This document shows, in pieces, positions 54,671-64,000 of a stretch of DNA of 64,000 nt. Source of the DNA: Sphingobium sp. (GTDB lineage: Bacteria > Pseudomonadota > Alphaproteobacteria > Sphingomonadales > Sphingomonadaceae); assembly GCA_009360885.1 (NCBI GenBank), contig SPEL01000004.1, positions 124,001-188,000 on the forward strand. Reading direction: 5' to 3'. Under the pieces are notes generated by a model. The model worked only from the letters and a program-made list of their open reading frames with translations, was not told the DNA's origin and did not search any database. Positions within the stretch are counted from its first letter, which is position 1; each line of letters starts with the position of its first letter. The position numbers and the translations under genes are program-made.

Positions 54671-56017
54671 TCAGCCCGGGTATTCCGTGGTTTCAAACCG
54701 GATGGCCTCACCAATTGCACTAGCAGCAAGGCTATCCTCCCACATCACCCGGTTACCGCGGATGATAGTGCCAATCGCCTTTCCGGTCAGTTCATCCCCT
54801 TCAAAGGGAGACCATTCGCAGCGCGACTGCAACCAGTCAGCGCCAACCGTCCAGCGCTTCTTCAAATCCACCACGGTGAAATCAGCATCATAGCCAAGGG
54901 CAATGCGCCCCTTACCCACAAGGCCAAATACGCGCTGCGGACCGGCACTGGTGAGTTCAATGAACCGCTGAAGCGTCAGGCGGCCATTGGCGACATGGTC
55001 AAGGAACAGCGGCACCAGAGTCTGCACCCCCGGCATACCGCTGGGGCTGGCGGGGTAGACCTTCGCCTTTTCCTCTTTGGTGTGCGGCGCATGGTCAGAC
55101 CCGATCACGTCCGGCACGCCCTGATTGAGATAATGCCACAGACCATCCCTATGCGCACCAGAACGAATCGGCGGGTTCATCTGGGCATAAGTACCAAGGC
55201 GAGGATAGACATCTTCACCGGCCATGGTGAGATGCTGGGGCGTTACCTCGCAGGTCGCAATATCCTTATTCTGGCCGATATAAGCGAGTTCAGTAGGCGT
55301 CGTCACATGCAATATATGGATACGACGTCTGGCGGCGCGAGCCAGCGCGATAATGCGCTTTGTCGCCAGCATCGCGCTCTCATCATCACGCCAGACGGGG
55401 TGGGATGATGGGTCCCCTTCCACGCGATAATCCTTGCGCGCATTCATCCGCGCCTCATCCTCAGCATGGATGGCAACGCGGCGATAACCCGATGCCAATA
55501 CGCGGGCGAGGGCGTTGTCATCATCCACCAGCAAGCTGCCGGTCGACGCCCCCATGAAAATCTTCACCCCCGCCGTGCCGGGAATGCGTTCCAGTTCCTT
55601 GAGCTGTTCGGCATTATCCGCCGTCGCGCCGACATAAAAGGCATGGTCGCACCACATGCGATGATGGGCGCGGTTCAGCTTGTCGGCGACTCGCTCTGCG
55701 CTATCGGTATTGGGGTTGGTGTTGGGCATTTCAAACACCGCCGTCACACCGCCCATTACGGCCGAGCGGCTACCTGACTCCAGATCTTCCTTATATTCCA
55801 GCCCCGGCTCCCGGAAATGGACCTGACTATCGATCACGCCAGGCAAGACATCCAGCCCGGTGCAATCCACCACCTCAGCCGCGTCCCCCAAGGCGTTACC
55901 GATCGCCGCGATTTTGCCGCCAATAACCCCGACACCCGCCTGCACCGGCCCGCCAGGAGTATGCACAGTCCCGTTTTTCAGGATCATATCGAAATTTTGG
56001 GGGGCATATTGGGACAT
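54671..56017 (-). CDS. Dihydroorotase-like cyclic amidohydrolase
   Basis: A 448-residue amidohydrolase of the class I dihydroorotase type. Recognisable are the N-terminal beta sandwich, VKIFMGAS (carboxylated Lys), AIHAED, ILHVTTP and VIGSDHAPHT (metal and catalytic residues). The first metal motif reads DSQVHFREPG: the first His of the usual HxH is Gln. It may be a known subfamily variant, an inactive partner of another dihydroorotase or an enzyme for a related cyclic amide. I start at 56017; a GTG at 56047 is too close to its ribosome binding site. It is divergent from ygfZ. Confidence 0.8.
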   Translation of the reverse strand: MSQYAPQNFDMILKNGTVHTPGGPVQAGVGVIGGKIAAIGNALGDAAEVVDCTGLDVLPGVIDSQVHFREPGLEYKEDLESGSRSAVMGGVTAVFEMPNTNPNTDSAERVADKLNRAHHRMWCDHAFYVGATADNAEQLKELERIPGTAGVKIFMGASTGSLLVDDDNALARVLASGYRRVAIHAEDEARMNARKDYRVEGDPSSHPVWRDDESAMLATKRIIALARAARRRIHILHVTTPTELAYIGQNKDIATCEVTPQHLTMAGEDVYPRLGTYAQMNPPIRSGAHRDGLWHYLNQGVPDVIGSDHAPHTKEEKAKVYPASPSGMPGVQTLVPLFLDHVANGRLTLQRFIELTSAGPQRVFGLVGKGRIALGYDADFTVVDLKKRWTVGADWLQSRCEWSPFEGDELTGKAIGTIIRGNRVMWEDSLAASAIGEAIRFETTEYPG

Positions 56018-56067
56018 TGCGATGGGTTTCCCTTGGAGAAATTTCACTTCCTCCCTAACTAATACGC

Positions 56068-56826
56068 ATGGCTAAGAATACCACCCTTTATGACCGTGCG
56101 CTCATCCTCGTTTCTGGGGAGGAGGCCCGCCCCTTCCTGCAGGGGCTGGTGACGCAGGATGTGCTAACGCTGGCAGAGGGGCAGCCGCGCTGGGCCGGGC
56201 TGTTAACCCCGCAAGGCAAGGCCTTGTTTGATTTCATACTCTGGGCCGATGGGCCGCAGGATGTGCTGATTGATTGCGAAGGGGCGCAGGCCGATGCGTT
56301 ACTGCGCCGCCTGATGCTCTATCGTCTGCGGCGCAAGATCGCGCTGGAAAAGGTTGAGGACCGCCGGGTTCACTGGTCTTTGGACGCCGCTGATAAGCCC
56401 GCAGACCCACGCCTTTCTGCCCTTGGCCATCGCTGGATCGCGCCTGTGGCCGAAGATGATGGGCCAGATAAGAACAATGGGGCAGATGCGGTCTATCGCG
56501 CCCATCGCCTGTCCCTTGGGGTGATGGAAGGCATAGCGGAATTGGGCAGCGACCAGACACTCTGGCTGGAAAGCAATGCCGAGGAACTCAACGGCGTCCA
56601 CTTCGCCAAGGGATGTTATGTCGGGCAGGAAAACACCGCCCGCATGCATTTCCGTAACAAGGTGAGCCGCCGTCTGGTGGTGGTGCCGCTGGCTGTGTCA
56701 GACCCGAAACGCCAGCGAGTCGCGCTGGATGATCTGGCCCTCGCCATTGACCATCGCCGGGTGGAAGATATGACGGACCTTCCCCTGCCCGCATGGCAAG
56801 CCGCTGCCATCGCGCCAGAGGAATAG
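56068..56826 (+). CDS. ygfZ: YgfZ/CAF17-like folate-binding iron-sulfur cluster protein
   Basis: 252 residues with the invariant motif KGCYVGQE (the cysteine that defines the family) and an N-terminal glycine-cleavage T-like fold (LVTQDVLTL). YgfZ assists assembly or repair of particular 4Fe-4S enzymes; the two aconitases a few kilobases away are 4Fe-4S enzymes. Start ATG at 56068, with only a weak ribosome binding site. Followed after 6 bases by the glutaminyl cyclase gene. Confidence 0.9.
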   Translation: MAKNTTLYDRALILVSGEEARPFLQGLVTQDVLTLAEGQPRWAGLLTPQGKALFDFILWADGPQDVLIDCEGAQADALLRRLMLYRLRRKIALEKVEDRRVHWSLDAADKPADPRLSALGHRWIAPVAEDDGPDKNNGADAVYRAHRLSLGVMEGIAELGSDQTLWLESNAEELNGVHFAKGCYVGQENTARMHFRNKVSRRLVVVPLAVSDPKRQRVALDDLALAIDHRRVEDMTDLPLPAWQAAAIAPEE

Positions 56827-56832
56827 GCCGGC

Positions 56833-57579
56833 ATGATGAAGCGCCTTGCCCTATTGCTGGTTGGCTGGCTGATGCTGACTGCCCCGGTTCGCGCCGATAC
56901 CGGGTGGGAACTGGTTGCCACCTATCCGCATGACAGCCGCGCCTTTACGCAGGGGCTGATCTTCCTCGACGGGCATCTTTATGAAAGCACCGGCCAATAT
57001 GGCCGGTCAGAGGTGCGCAAGGTCCGGCTGGAGGATGGCTTTGTACTACACAGTGCGCCTTTACCGGGCACTATCTTCGGTGAAGGCCTGACCCATTGGG
57101 GCGATAAACTGCTCTCGCTTAGCTGGCGCGGGGGCAGTGGCTTTATCTGGGACCGCGCGACATTTAACCAGAAGGGGCAGTTCAGCTATGATGGCGAAGG
57201 CTGGGGCCTGACGCAGGATGGCAAGAGCCTGATCCTCAGCGATGGCAGCAACACCCTGCGCTTTCTTGATCCCAAGGATTATCACGAAACCCATAGCATC
57301 TCTGTCACATGGAATGGCGAACCGGTTCCCCTCCTTAATGAGCTGGAATATGTGAAGGGCGAGATATTCGCAAATGTGTGGATGACGGACAAAATCGCCC
57401 GGATCAATCCGAAAACCGGGGCGGTCAATAGCTGGCTGGACCTGCGTGAATTAGCGCGGCAGAATATGTCGTCCAACCCGGATGCGGTCCTGAATGGCAT
57501 TGCCTATGATGCAGCGAAAGACCGGCTGTTCGTCACCGGGAAGCTATGGTCCAACCTGTATGAAATACGTCTGAAATAA
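56833..57579 (+). CDS. Glutaminyl-peptide cyclotransferase (plant/bacterial type)
   Basis: A 248-residue exported beta-propeller enzyme. Signal peptide LALLLVGWLMLTAPVRA. Family motifs are FTQGLIF, ESTGQYGRSEV, EGLTHWGDKL, DGEGWGLT and LNELEYVKGEIFANVW. It converts N-terminal glutamine of peptides to pyroglutamate in the periplasm. It lies 6 bases after ygfZ, so probably the same transcript. Confidence 0.9.
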   Translation: MMKRLALLLVGWLMLTAPVRADTGWELVATYPHDSRAFTQGLIFLDGHLYESTGQYGRSEVRKVRLEDGFVLHSAPLPGTIFGEGLTHWGDKLLSLSWRGGSGFIWDRATFNQKGQFSYDGEGWGLTQDGKSLILSDGSNTLRFLDPKDYHETHSISVTWNGEPVPLLNELEYVKGEIFANVWMTDKIARINPKTGAVNSWLDLRELARQNMSSNPDAVLNGIAYDAAKDRLFVTGKLWSNLYEIRLK

Positions 57580-57582
57580 ATA

Positions 57583-58284
57583 TCAGAACCGCAGACCCGC
57601 CAGCCATTCGCCAATCATCGCCCGCCCTGCCGAAACCGCAGCAGGACCATGTTCATCATGGTCACGCCGCAGAGCATGGCGGCAGGTTCCCGTCAGTTCC
57701 AGATCAGACCAGAAATGGGTGAGCCATTCCTCAAAGCGGGCATCCATGCCCATTTCCGCATGAAATTGCAGCGCCAGCAGATTCTCATCCCGTCGAAAGG
57801 CCTGATTGGCATAAGTGCCGGTAGAGGCGAGCCGTTCCACGCCATCAGGCAGATCAAATGTATCGCTATGCCAATGCAGCACCGGCACCGATTGCAAATG
57901 CCGCAATGGCGAGCGCGCGCCCGCCTCGTTGAGTTCCACCGGCGCAAAGCCCAGTTCCGTCTTGCCACCGGGGTAAACCCGCGCGCCCATGGCCGCCGCA
58001 ATCATCTGGCTGCCCAGACACACGCCCAAAGTTGGCCGCCCATCCTCCAGCCGCCGCGCCAGCTTTTCAAGCTGCACATCAATCCACGGATGGGCATCCG
58101 CCTCATACACACCCATCGGGCCGCCCATCATGATGAGTAAATCCGGCTCCGACAGGTCTGTTTCCACAAAGCTGGCACAGGAAACATCCACCCGGTCGAT
58201 ATGGAAACCAGCGGCCTCTATCGGCGCAAGATAACCGGCGGCCCCTTCGCGAGGAACATGACGAACAATTAACGCGGATTTCAT
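57583..58284 (-). CDS. Class I glutamine amidotransferase domain protein
   Basis: A 233-residue stand-alone GATase. The nucleophile Cys is in LGVCLGSQMIAAAMGA and the catalytic His in LQFHAEM; the oxyanion loop is MMGGPMGVYE. It resembles GMP-synthase-like amidotransferases of unknown acceptor. Start at 58284 is chosen on homology; upstream frame to 58350 lacks support. It converges on the glutaminyl cyclase gene with 3 bases between stops. Confidence 0.85.
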   Translation of the reverse strand: MKSALIVRHVPREGAAGYLAPIEAAGFHIDRVDVSCASFVETDLSEPDLLIMMGGPMGVYEADAHPWIDVQLEKLARRLEDGRPTLGVCLGSQMIAAAMGARVYPGGKTELGFAPVELNEAGARSPLRHLQSVPVLHWHSDTFDLPDGVERLASTGTYANQAFRRDENLLALQFHAEMGMDARFEEWLTHFWSDLELTGTCRHALRRDHDEHGPAAVSAGRAMIGEWLAGLRF

Positions 58285-58405
58285 CGACACTACCGACTGC
58301 TTCTCATCATTATCAACTCCAGCAATAGAGATTTTCGTGCCGCCGTCCACGCAAACTGTCTTTAGCGCCTGATATTGGGGCTATGCCTGCCCCATTTCAG
58401 CCCAT

Positions 58406-58438
58406 AGCAAAAGGGGCCACCCAGCCGGGCAGCCCCTT
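58406..58438 (-). terminator. Terminator after acnA
   Basis: Arms AAGGGGC (58411-58417) and GCCCCTT (58432-58438). On the minus strand the stem is followed by TTGC. Confidence 0.68.
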
Positions 58439-58461
58439 CACCATCTTAATGACGTCTCAGA

Positions 58462-61131
58462 TCAGGCAGCCAATTTCCGCAAAACATAATGCAGGATGCC
58501 GCCATTATTGAAATATTCCACCTCATTGGCGGTATCAATGCGGCACAGCGCAGTGAAGGAGAAGCTGCTGCCATCCTTGCGTGTCACCTTCACCTCAACA
58601 TCCTGCTGCGGCTTCAGGCCCGCGACACCCAATATGGTGAAGCTGTCATCACCCGTCAGGCCGAGGGTTTCGCGGCTGTCGCCATCCTTGAATTGCAGCG
58701 GCAACACACCCATGCCGACAAGGTTCGAACGGTGGATACGTTCAAAGCTCTCCACAATCACCGCACGCACGCCCAGCAAATTGGTGCCTTTGGCGGCCCA
58801 GTCACGCGAAGACCCCGTGCCATATTCCTTGCCCGCGATGACGACCAGAGGCGTGCCCTGCTCCTTATATTTCATCGCCACATCATAAATGGGCAGAACC
58901 TCTTCGCCATAGCGGCTCATCCCGCCCTCAACACCCGGCACCATTTCATTTTTGATGCGAATATTGGCAAAGGTTCCGCGCATCATCACATCATGATGGC
59001 CGCGGCGCGAACCATAGCTGTTGAAATCCGCCTTGGCGACCTGATGCTCCATCAGCCACTTGCCCGCCGGGCTATCCGCCTTGATGGAACCCGCCGGCGA
59101 AATATGGTCAGTCGTGATCGAATCGCCCAATATCGCGAGCGGCTTTGCCTCGATAATGTCGGCAACCGGGGCGGGGGTCATCGTCATGCCATCAAAATAG
59201 GGCGGGTTGGCAACATAGGTGCTGCCCGCACGCCATTGATAGGTTTCAGAACCGGTGACGTTAATCGCCTGCCAATGCTCATCGCCCTTATACACATGAG
59301 CATAACGGGCGCGGAACATTTCACGGTTCACACAGCCTGCAATGGCGGTGGCAACCTCCTCATTAGTCGGCCAGATGTCCTTGAGGTAAACCGCCTCGCC
59401 ATCTTTGCTGGTGCCGATGGGCGTGGTGGTGAAATCCTCTATCACCGTGCCTTTAAGTGCGTAAGCCACCACCAGCGGCGGGCTGGCGAGGAAATTGGCG
59501 CGCACATCGGGCGACACACGCCCTTCGAAGTTACGATTGCCGGAAATCACCGCCGCCGCGACAAGGCCATTTTCGTTAACCGCCTTGCTGATCGGCTCCG
59601 CCAACGGGCCGCTATTCCCGATACAGGTAGTGCAACCATAGCCCACAAGGTTGAAACCAATATTGTCGAGATGCGACTGTAACCCGGCCTTTTCCAGATA
59701 GTCCGTCACGACCTGAGAGCCGGGGGCGAGAGAGGTCTTAACCCATGGCTTGGGCTTCAACCCATATTCGTCCGCCTTTTTCGCCACCAGCCCCGCAGCC
59801 ACCATGACGCCAGGATTCGACGTGTTGGTGCAACTGGTGATAGCGGCAATCACTACATCGCCATCACCAATGTCGAACGCCTCACCCGTAACCGGCACGC
59901 GCTGCTGCTGCTTTTTATAGCTATTGGCCATGTCCGCATTGAACACATCGTCCACTTCCGTCAGGATAACCTTATCCTGTGGGCGTTTCGGCCCGGCAAG
60001 GGACGGCACCACGGTCCCCATATCCAGTTCCAGCGTACTGGTGAAAATGGGGTCGATGCTGGCATCAATCCAGAAACCCTGTTCCTTCGCATAGGCCTCA
60101 ACCAGTGTAATTTGTTCCTCATCACGGCCCGTGAGGCGCATATAATCGAGGGTTTTATCATCAATGCCGAAGAAACCGCAGGTCGCGCCATATTCCGGCG
60201 CCATATTGGCGAGGGTCGCACGGTCCGCAAGGCTGAGGGACGCAAGGCCGGGGCCATAATATTCAACAAAACGCCCCACCACACCATGGGCGCGCAGCAT
60301 ATTGGTGGCCGTCAGCACGAGATCGGTCGCGGTCACACCTTCCTTCAACGCGCCGGTCAGCTTGAAGCCTACCACTTCGGGAATCAGCATCGACACCGGC
60401 TGGCCCAGCATCGCCGCCTCTGCCTCAATACCGCCCACGCCCCAGCCCAAGACGCCGAGGCCGTTAATCATCGTCGTATGGCTATCCGTGCCGACGCAGG
60501 TATCGGGATAGGCGACGGTTTCGCCCTTTTCATCCACGCTGGTCCAGACCGCCTGCGCGATGTGTTCGAGGTTCACCTGATGACAGATACCGGTGCCCGG
60601 TGGCACAGCGTAGAAATTGGAAAGCGATTTGGAACCCCATTTCAGAAAGTCATAGCGTTCCATATTCCGCTGATATTCGATCTCCATATTGTCCTGAAAC
60701 GCCTTCGGATGGCCAAATTCATCCACCATGACCGAGTGGTCAATGACGAGGTTGACCGGGACCTGCGGGTTGATCTTGCTGGTATTACCGCCCAGTTTCG
60801 CAATGGCGTCCCGCATCGCGGCAAGATCAACCACACAGGGAACGCCGGTGAAATCCTGCAACAGAACGCGGGCCGGGCGATATTGAATTTCATCACCCGT
60901 GGTCGGGTTCTTCTGCCAATCGACAACCGCCTGAATATCTTTGGTGGAAACGGTAAAGCCGCCATCTTCGAACCGCAGCAGATTTTCCAGAAGCACCTTC
61001 ATGGAGAAAGGGAGGCGCGATACATCGCCTAGCTTTTCCGCCGCCTTTTTGAGTGAGTAAATGGCATAGCCCTTACCACCCACCGTCAACGTCTGACGAG
61101 TGCCCAATGTATCCTGTCCGATTGCAGTCAT
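58462..61131 (-). CDS. acnA: Aconitate hydratase A
   Basis: An 889-residue TCA-cycle aconitase. The three 4Fe-4S cysteines are in [11 protein letters not shown] and [19 protein letters not shown] and RNFEGRVSP are family motifs, and the C-terminal swivel domain has [13 protein letters not shown]. Start at 61131 follows GGAGACGCACGCT. It interconverts citrate and isocitrate. It is divergent from a second aconitase, acnB. Confidence 0.95.
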   Translation of the reverse strand: MTAIGQDTLGTRQTLTVGGKGYAIYSLKKAAEKLGDVSRLPFSMKVLLENLLRFEDGGFTVSTKDIQAVVDWQKNPTTGDEIQYRPARVLLQDFTGVPCVVDLAAMRDAIAKLGGNTSKINPQVPVNLVIDHSVMVDEFGHPKAFQDNMEIEYQRNMERYDFLKWGSKSLSNFYAVPPGTGICHQVNLEHIAQAVWTSVDEKGETVAYPDTCVGTDSHTTMINGLGVLGWGVGGIEAEAAMLGQPVSMLIPEVVGFKLTGALKEGVTATDLVLTATNMLRAHGVVGRFVEYYGPGLASLSLADRATLANMAPEYGATCGFFGIDDKTLDYMRLTGRDEEQITLVEAYAKEQGFWIDASIDPIFTSTLELDMGTVVPSLAGPKRPQDKVILTEVDDVFNADMANSYKKQQQRVPVTGEAFDIGDGDVVIAAITSCTNTSNPGVMVAAGLVAKKADEYGLKPKPWVKTSLAPGSQVVTDYLEKAGLQSHLDNIGFNLVGYGCTTCIGNSGPLAEPISKAVNENGLVAAAVISGNRNFEGRVSPDVRANFLASPPLVVAYALKGTVIEDFTTTPIGTSKDGEAVYLKDIWPTNEEVATAIAGCVNREMFRARYAHVYKGDEHWQAINVTGSETYQWRAGSTYVANPPYFDGMTMTPAPVADIIEAKPLAILGDSITTDHISPAGSIKADSPAGKWLMEHQVAKADFNSYGSRRGHHDVMMRGTFANIRIKNEMVPGVEGGMSRYGEEVLPIYDVAMKYKEQGTPLVVIAGKEYGTGSSRDWAAKGTNLLGVRAVIVESFERIHRSNLVGMGVLPLQFKDGDSRETLGLTGDDSFTILGVAGLKPQQDVEVKVTRKDGSSFSFTALCRIDTANEVEYFNNGGILHYVLRKLAA

Positions 61132-61719
61132 AGCGTGCGTCTCCATCACTAAAGCGCTTATTCACCCGCCCCGGAGAATTGAGCAAAAGGAGGAGAATGA
61201 GCAGCACCGGGAGACATGTTAGGGCGATTCCGGTATCCGGTCAGTCTATCCCTCTATTGCTCAATACATAGGCGGTCTAAGCATAAAACTCTACCCAAGC
61301 GAGATAGTGTATAGCAATCAGGAGTCAATGTTTCCCGCCTTATTGCGAGAGCATTTCAATTATCCATCGTCATTGGCAAGACAAATAATAGTCCTGATGG
61401 AAACAGCAGATAAATGCATTGAAATATCAGCTGCCCCTATTTGCGTGAACATAGAGGAGCAAATGAGAAGGGGTAATCATCAATTTTACGAACTGATTAG
61501 CGGGTATATAAAAATCGTAGAAATTATTCTTCTGCAAACGCAAATCAAAATCAGAAATTAATCATTTAGCATTCCCAAATGAGGGCATTATCTCTGCAAT
61601 TGGCTCGCAAATATGGGGATTCCATGTTGCGCTGCCGAATGAATGCGCATAACGGACATTGCTGTTATGGGCTGCATGGCCCAGGCTTTATCTGACCATC
61701 TGCTACGGAGCCCGAACGA
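61132..61719. other. Divergent region between acnA and acnB
   Basis: 588 bases, visibly more AT-rich in the middle (about 61300-61580) than the flanking genes. Apart from one weak short reading frame (61328-61561) I see no gene. It must hold promoters for both aconitases. Confidence 0.5.
61328..61561 (+). CDS. Possible small protein, unrecognised
   Basis: A 77-residue reading frame starting at an ATG with AGGAG only 3 bases upstream. The product (FPALLREHFNYPSSLARQI...) is helical, ends in a short hydrophobic stretch (GYIKIVEIILL) and resembles no family I know. Base composition is AT-rich compared with all neighbours. It could be a recently acquired small gene or chance. Confidence 0.3.
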   Translation: MFPALLREHFNYPSSLARQIIVLMETADKCIEISAAPICVNIEEQMRRGNHQFYELISGYIKIVEIILLQTQIKIRN

Positions 61720-64000
61720 ATGTCCTCGATGCTTCCATCCTATCGTGAACATGTCGCGGAACGCGCCGCCCTTGGCATTCCGCCCCTGCCGCTTTCGGCA
61801 CAACAGACCGCTGATCTGATCGAACTGATTAAATCTCCCCCGGCGGGCGAAGATACCGAATTCCTCCTTGATCTGCTGGTCCATCGCGTACCGCCCGGTG
61901 TGGATGATGCCGCCAATGTAAAGGCGTCCTTTCTCTCCGCCGTCGCCCATGGCGATTTCCCGGTAGACCTCATCAGCCGCGCCCGCGCGACCGAGCTGCT
62001 CGGCACCATGGTGGGCGGTTATAACGTCAAGCCGCTTATCGATCTGCTCAGCGATGCTGAGGTTGGCGCTGTTGCTGCAGAGGGCCTCAAAAAGACCCTG
62101 CTGATGTTCGACTTCTTCCACGATGTCGCTGAACTGGCAAAGGGTGGGAATGAAAACGCCAAGGCCGTTATTCAGTCATGGGCCGACGCGCAGTGGTTCA
62201 CGGACCGTCCCGAAGTCGCCGAAAAGATCACCGTCACGGTGTTCAAGGTAACTGGCGAAACCAATACCGATGACTTGTCGCCCGCACCGGACGCATGGTC
62301 CCGCCCTGACATTCCACTCCACTATCTTGCGATGCTGAAAAATGCGCGCGACGGCATCACGCCGGAAGAAGATGGCAAGCGCGGGCCGATGCAGTTCATC
62401 GAAGACCTGAAGGCCAAGGGCCATCTGGTTGCCTATGTGGGCGATGTGGTTGGCACCGGTTCTTCGCGTAAATCCGCCACCAACAGTGTGATCTGGGCAA
62501 CCGGACAGGACATTCCCTATGTCCCCAACAAGCGTTTTGGCGGCGTTACCTTGGGCGGCAAGATCGCTCCGATCTTCTTCAACACGCAGGAAGATTCCGG
62601 CGCGCTGCCGATCGAGGTAGACGTAACCCAACTCAACATGGGCGATGTCATCGACATCTACCCCTATGAAGGCAAGGTCGTTAAGGACGGCGCAGAAGTC
62701 GCTCAGTTCGAACTGAAGAGTCAGGTTCTGTTCGACGAAGTGCGTGCCGGTGGCCGTATCAACCTCATCATTGGCCGCTCACTGACCGCCCGCGCCCGTG
62801 ATTTTCTTGGCTTGCCCGCATCGGACCTGTTCCGTCAGCCAACCCCGCCGAAGGAAAGCGATAAGGGCTTCACCCTCGCACAGAAAATGGTTGGTCGTGC
62901 TTGCGGCCTGCCAGAAGGTCAGGGCATTCGCCCCGGCACCTATTGCGAGCCGCGCATGACCACGGTTGGGTCGCAGGATACCACCGGCCCAATGACCCGC
63001 GATGAGTTGAAGGACCTCGCCTGCCTTGGCTTCTCCGCCGATATGGTAATGCAGTCCTTCTGCCACACTGCGGCTTATCCGAAGCCGGTTGACGTTAAGA
63101 CCCACCGTGAACTGCCGACCTTCATCGCCAATCGTGGCGGTGTGGCGCTGCGTCCGGGTGACGGCGTTATCCATAGCTGGCTCAACCGCCTGCTGCTGCC
63201 CGATACGGTTGGCACCGGTGGCGATTCGCACACCCGCTTCCCGATCGGCATTTCCTTCCCGGCAGGGTCCGGCCTCGTGGCATTCGCCGCCGCGACCGGC
63301 GTTATGCCGCTCGATATGCCGGAATCGGTCCTCGTGCGTTTCAAAGGCGAAATGCAGCCGGGCATCACCCTGCGCGATCTCGTCCATGCTATCCCTTATT
63401 ATGCGATTAAGGCTGGCCTGCTGACGGTTGAAAAGGCTGGTAAGAAGAACATCTTCTCTGGCCGCGTTCTCGAAATCGAAGGCCTACCTGATTTGAAGGT
63501 TGAACAGGCCTTTGAACTGACCGACGCTTCGGCGGAACGTTCTGCGGCCGGCTGCACCGTGCATCTCAATAAGGAGCCGATTATCGAGTATATGAACTCG
63601 AACATCGTCCTGATGAAGAACATGATCGCTGATGGCTATGAGGATGCCCGCACCCTTCAGCGCCGTATCGACGCGATGGAAGCATGGCTCGCTAATCCGC
63701 AGCTTCTTGAAGCGGATAAGGATGCGGAATATGCCGCCGTCATCGAAATCGACCTTGCAGACATCAAGGAACCGATTCTCTGCGCCCCGAATGACCCGGA
63801 CGATGCCCGTCTGCTGTCTGATGTCGCAGAAACCAAGATCGACGAAGTGTTCATCGGCTCGTGCATGACCAACATTGGTCACTTCCGTGCGGCTTCGCTG
63901 TTGCTGAAGGGCAAGAAGGACATCCCGACCCGTCTGTGGGTTGCCCCGCCGACGAAGATGGATGCCGCCGAACTTACCAAGGAAGGTCATTATTCGACCC
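61720..64000 (+). CDS. acnB: Aconitate hydratase B, partial (runs off the right edge)
   Basis: About 760 codons of AcnB. It begins [11 protein letters not shown] with the HEAT-like domain (about residues 1-150). The swivel domain carries [17 protein letters not shown], and the first catalytic region holds [12 protein letters not shown] and [13 protein letters not shown]. The first cluster cysteine appears in [14 protein letters not shown] near the edge; the last two lie beyond the window. Start at 61720 follows CGGAGCCCGAACGA. TCA-cycle enzyme that also converts 2-methylisocitrate in some bacteria. Confidence 0.94.
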   Translation, partial: MSSMLPSYREHVAERAALGIPPLPLSAQQTADLIELIKSPPAGEDTEFLLDLLVHRVPPGVDDAANVKASFLSAVAHGDFPVDLISRARATELLGTMVGGYNVKPLIDLLSDAEVGAVAAEGLKKTLLMFDFFHDVAELAKGGNENAKAVIQSWADAQWFTDRPEVAEKITVTVFKVTGETNTDDLSPAPDAWSRPDIPLHYLAMLKNARDGITPEEDGKRGPMQFIEDLKAKGHLVAYVGDVVGTGSSRKSATNSVIWATGQDIPYVPNKRFGGVTLGGKIAPIFFNTQEDSGALPIEVDVTQLNMGDVIDIYPYEGKVVKDGAEVAQFELKSQVLFDEVRAGGRINLIIGRSLTARARDFLGLPASDLFRQPTPPKESDKGFTLAQKMVGRACGLPEGQGIRPGTYCEPRMTTVGSQDTTGPMTRDELKDLACLGFSADMVMQSFCHTAAYPKPVDVKTHRELPTFIANRGGVALRPGDGVIHSWLNRLLLPDTVGTGGDSHTRFPIGISFPAGSGLVAFAAATGVMPLDMPESVLVRFKGEMQPGITLRDLVHAIPYYAIKAGLLTVEKAGKKNIFSGRVLEIEGLPDLKVEQAFELTDASAERSAAGCTVHLNKEPIIEYMNSNIVLMKNMIADGYEDARTLQRRIDAMEAWLANPQLLEADKDAEYAAVIEIDLADIKEPILCAPNDPDDARLLSDVAETKIDEVFIGSCMTNIGHFRAASLLLKGKKDIPTRLWVAPPTKMDAAELTKEGHYST

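Overview
The window looks like a chromosomal segment of a sphingomonad-type alphaproteobacterium. The evidence is a RegB/RegA redox pair beside SURF1, a cyoABCD quinol oxidase, a TonB-dependent receptor embedded in an aromatic catabolic cluster, and proteins that resemble Sphingobium lignin enzymes (LigA, LigB, LigW, lignostilbene dioxygenase). I see no rRNA, tRNA, insertion sequence or CRISPR array. Protein names rest on motifs and remembered family sequences; no database search was possible.

Layout. 0.5-3.6 kb: a MASE1-PAS-GGDEF diguanylate cyclase and a Bcr/CflA exporter. 3.6-31.2 kb: a dense catabolic island with two AAHS aromatic-acid transporters, a MarR regulator, three GMC oxidoreductases, a LigAB extradiol dioxygenase, two vanillyl-alcohol-oxidase family flavoproteins (one with its own c-type cytochrome and an exported protein of unknown function), three SDR/NmrA reductases, an aldehyde dehydrogenase, a DUF3237 protein, six small SnoaL/NTF2-like proteins, a DoxX-like membrane protein, a TonB receptor and a lignostilbene-type dioxygenase. 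31.3-40 kb: regA, regB, SURF1, cyoDCBA and an MHS-family transporter. 40-46.5 kb: ferredoxin reductase, universal stress protein, TetR, Rieske oxygenase, and an ABC-F protein preceded by a 60-bp tandem repeat array. 46.7-54.4 kb: M13 peptidase, then a second catabolic group (MarR, GMC, LigW-like decarboxylase, DUF3237, aldehyde dehydrogenase). 54.6-64 kb: housekeeping genes (dihydroorotase-like, YgfZ, glutaminyl cyclase, GATase, acnA and a partial acnB).

The most striking feature is a 12-bp palindrome, TAAC-NNNN-GTTA, usually TAACGATCGTTA, found nine times at promoters across 3.6-31.2 kb. I found no intergenic copy beyond that point. It ties the scattered, divergently oriented operons into one apparent regulon. 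The MarR gene at 5550-6170 lies in an operon headed by one copy and is the natural candidate regulator.

Taken together, the enzymes fit catabolism of a lignin-derived dimer or stilbenoid. GMC enzymes and aldehyde dehydrogenases would oxidise side-chain alcohols to acids. DUF3237 proteins (PhcF/PhcG-like, from memory) would decarboxylate to a stilbene, and the lignostilbene dioxygenase would split it. The LigW homologue would convert 5-carboxyvanillate to vanillate, a Rieske enzyme could demethylate, and LigAB could open the ring. The six SnoaL-like proteins, the exported flavocytochrome-associated protein and the paired VAO flavoproteins have no assigned step and are where new biochemistry is most likely.
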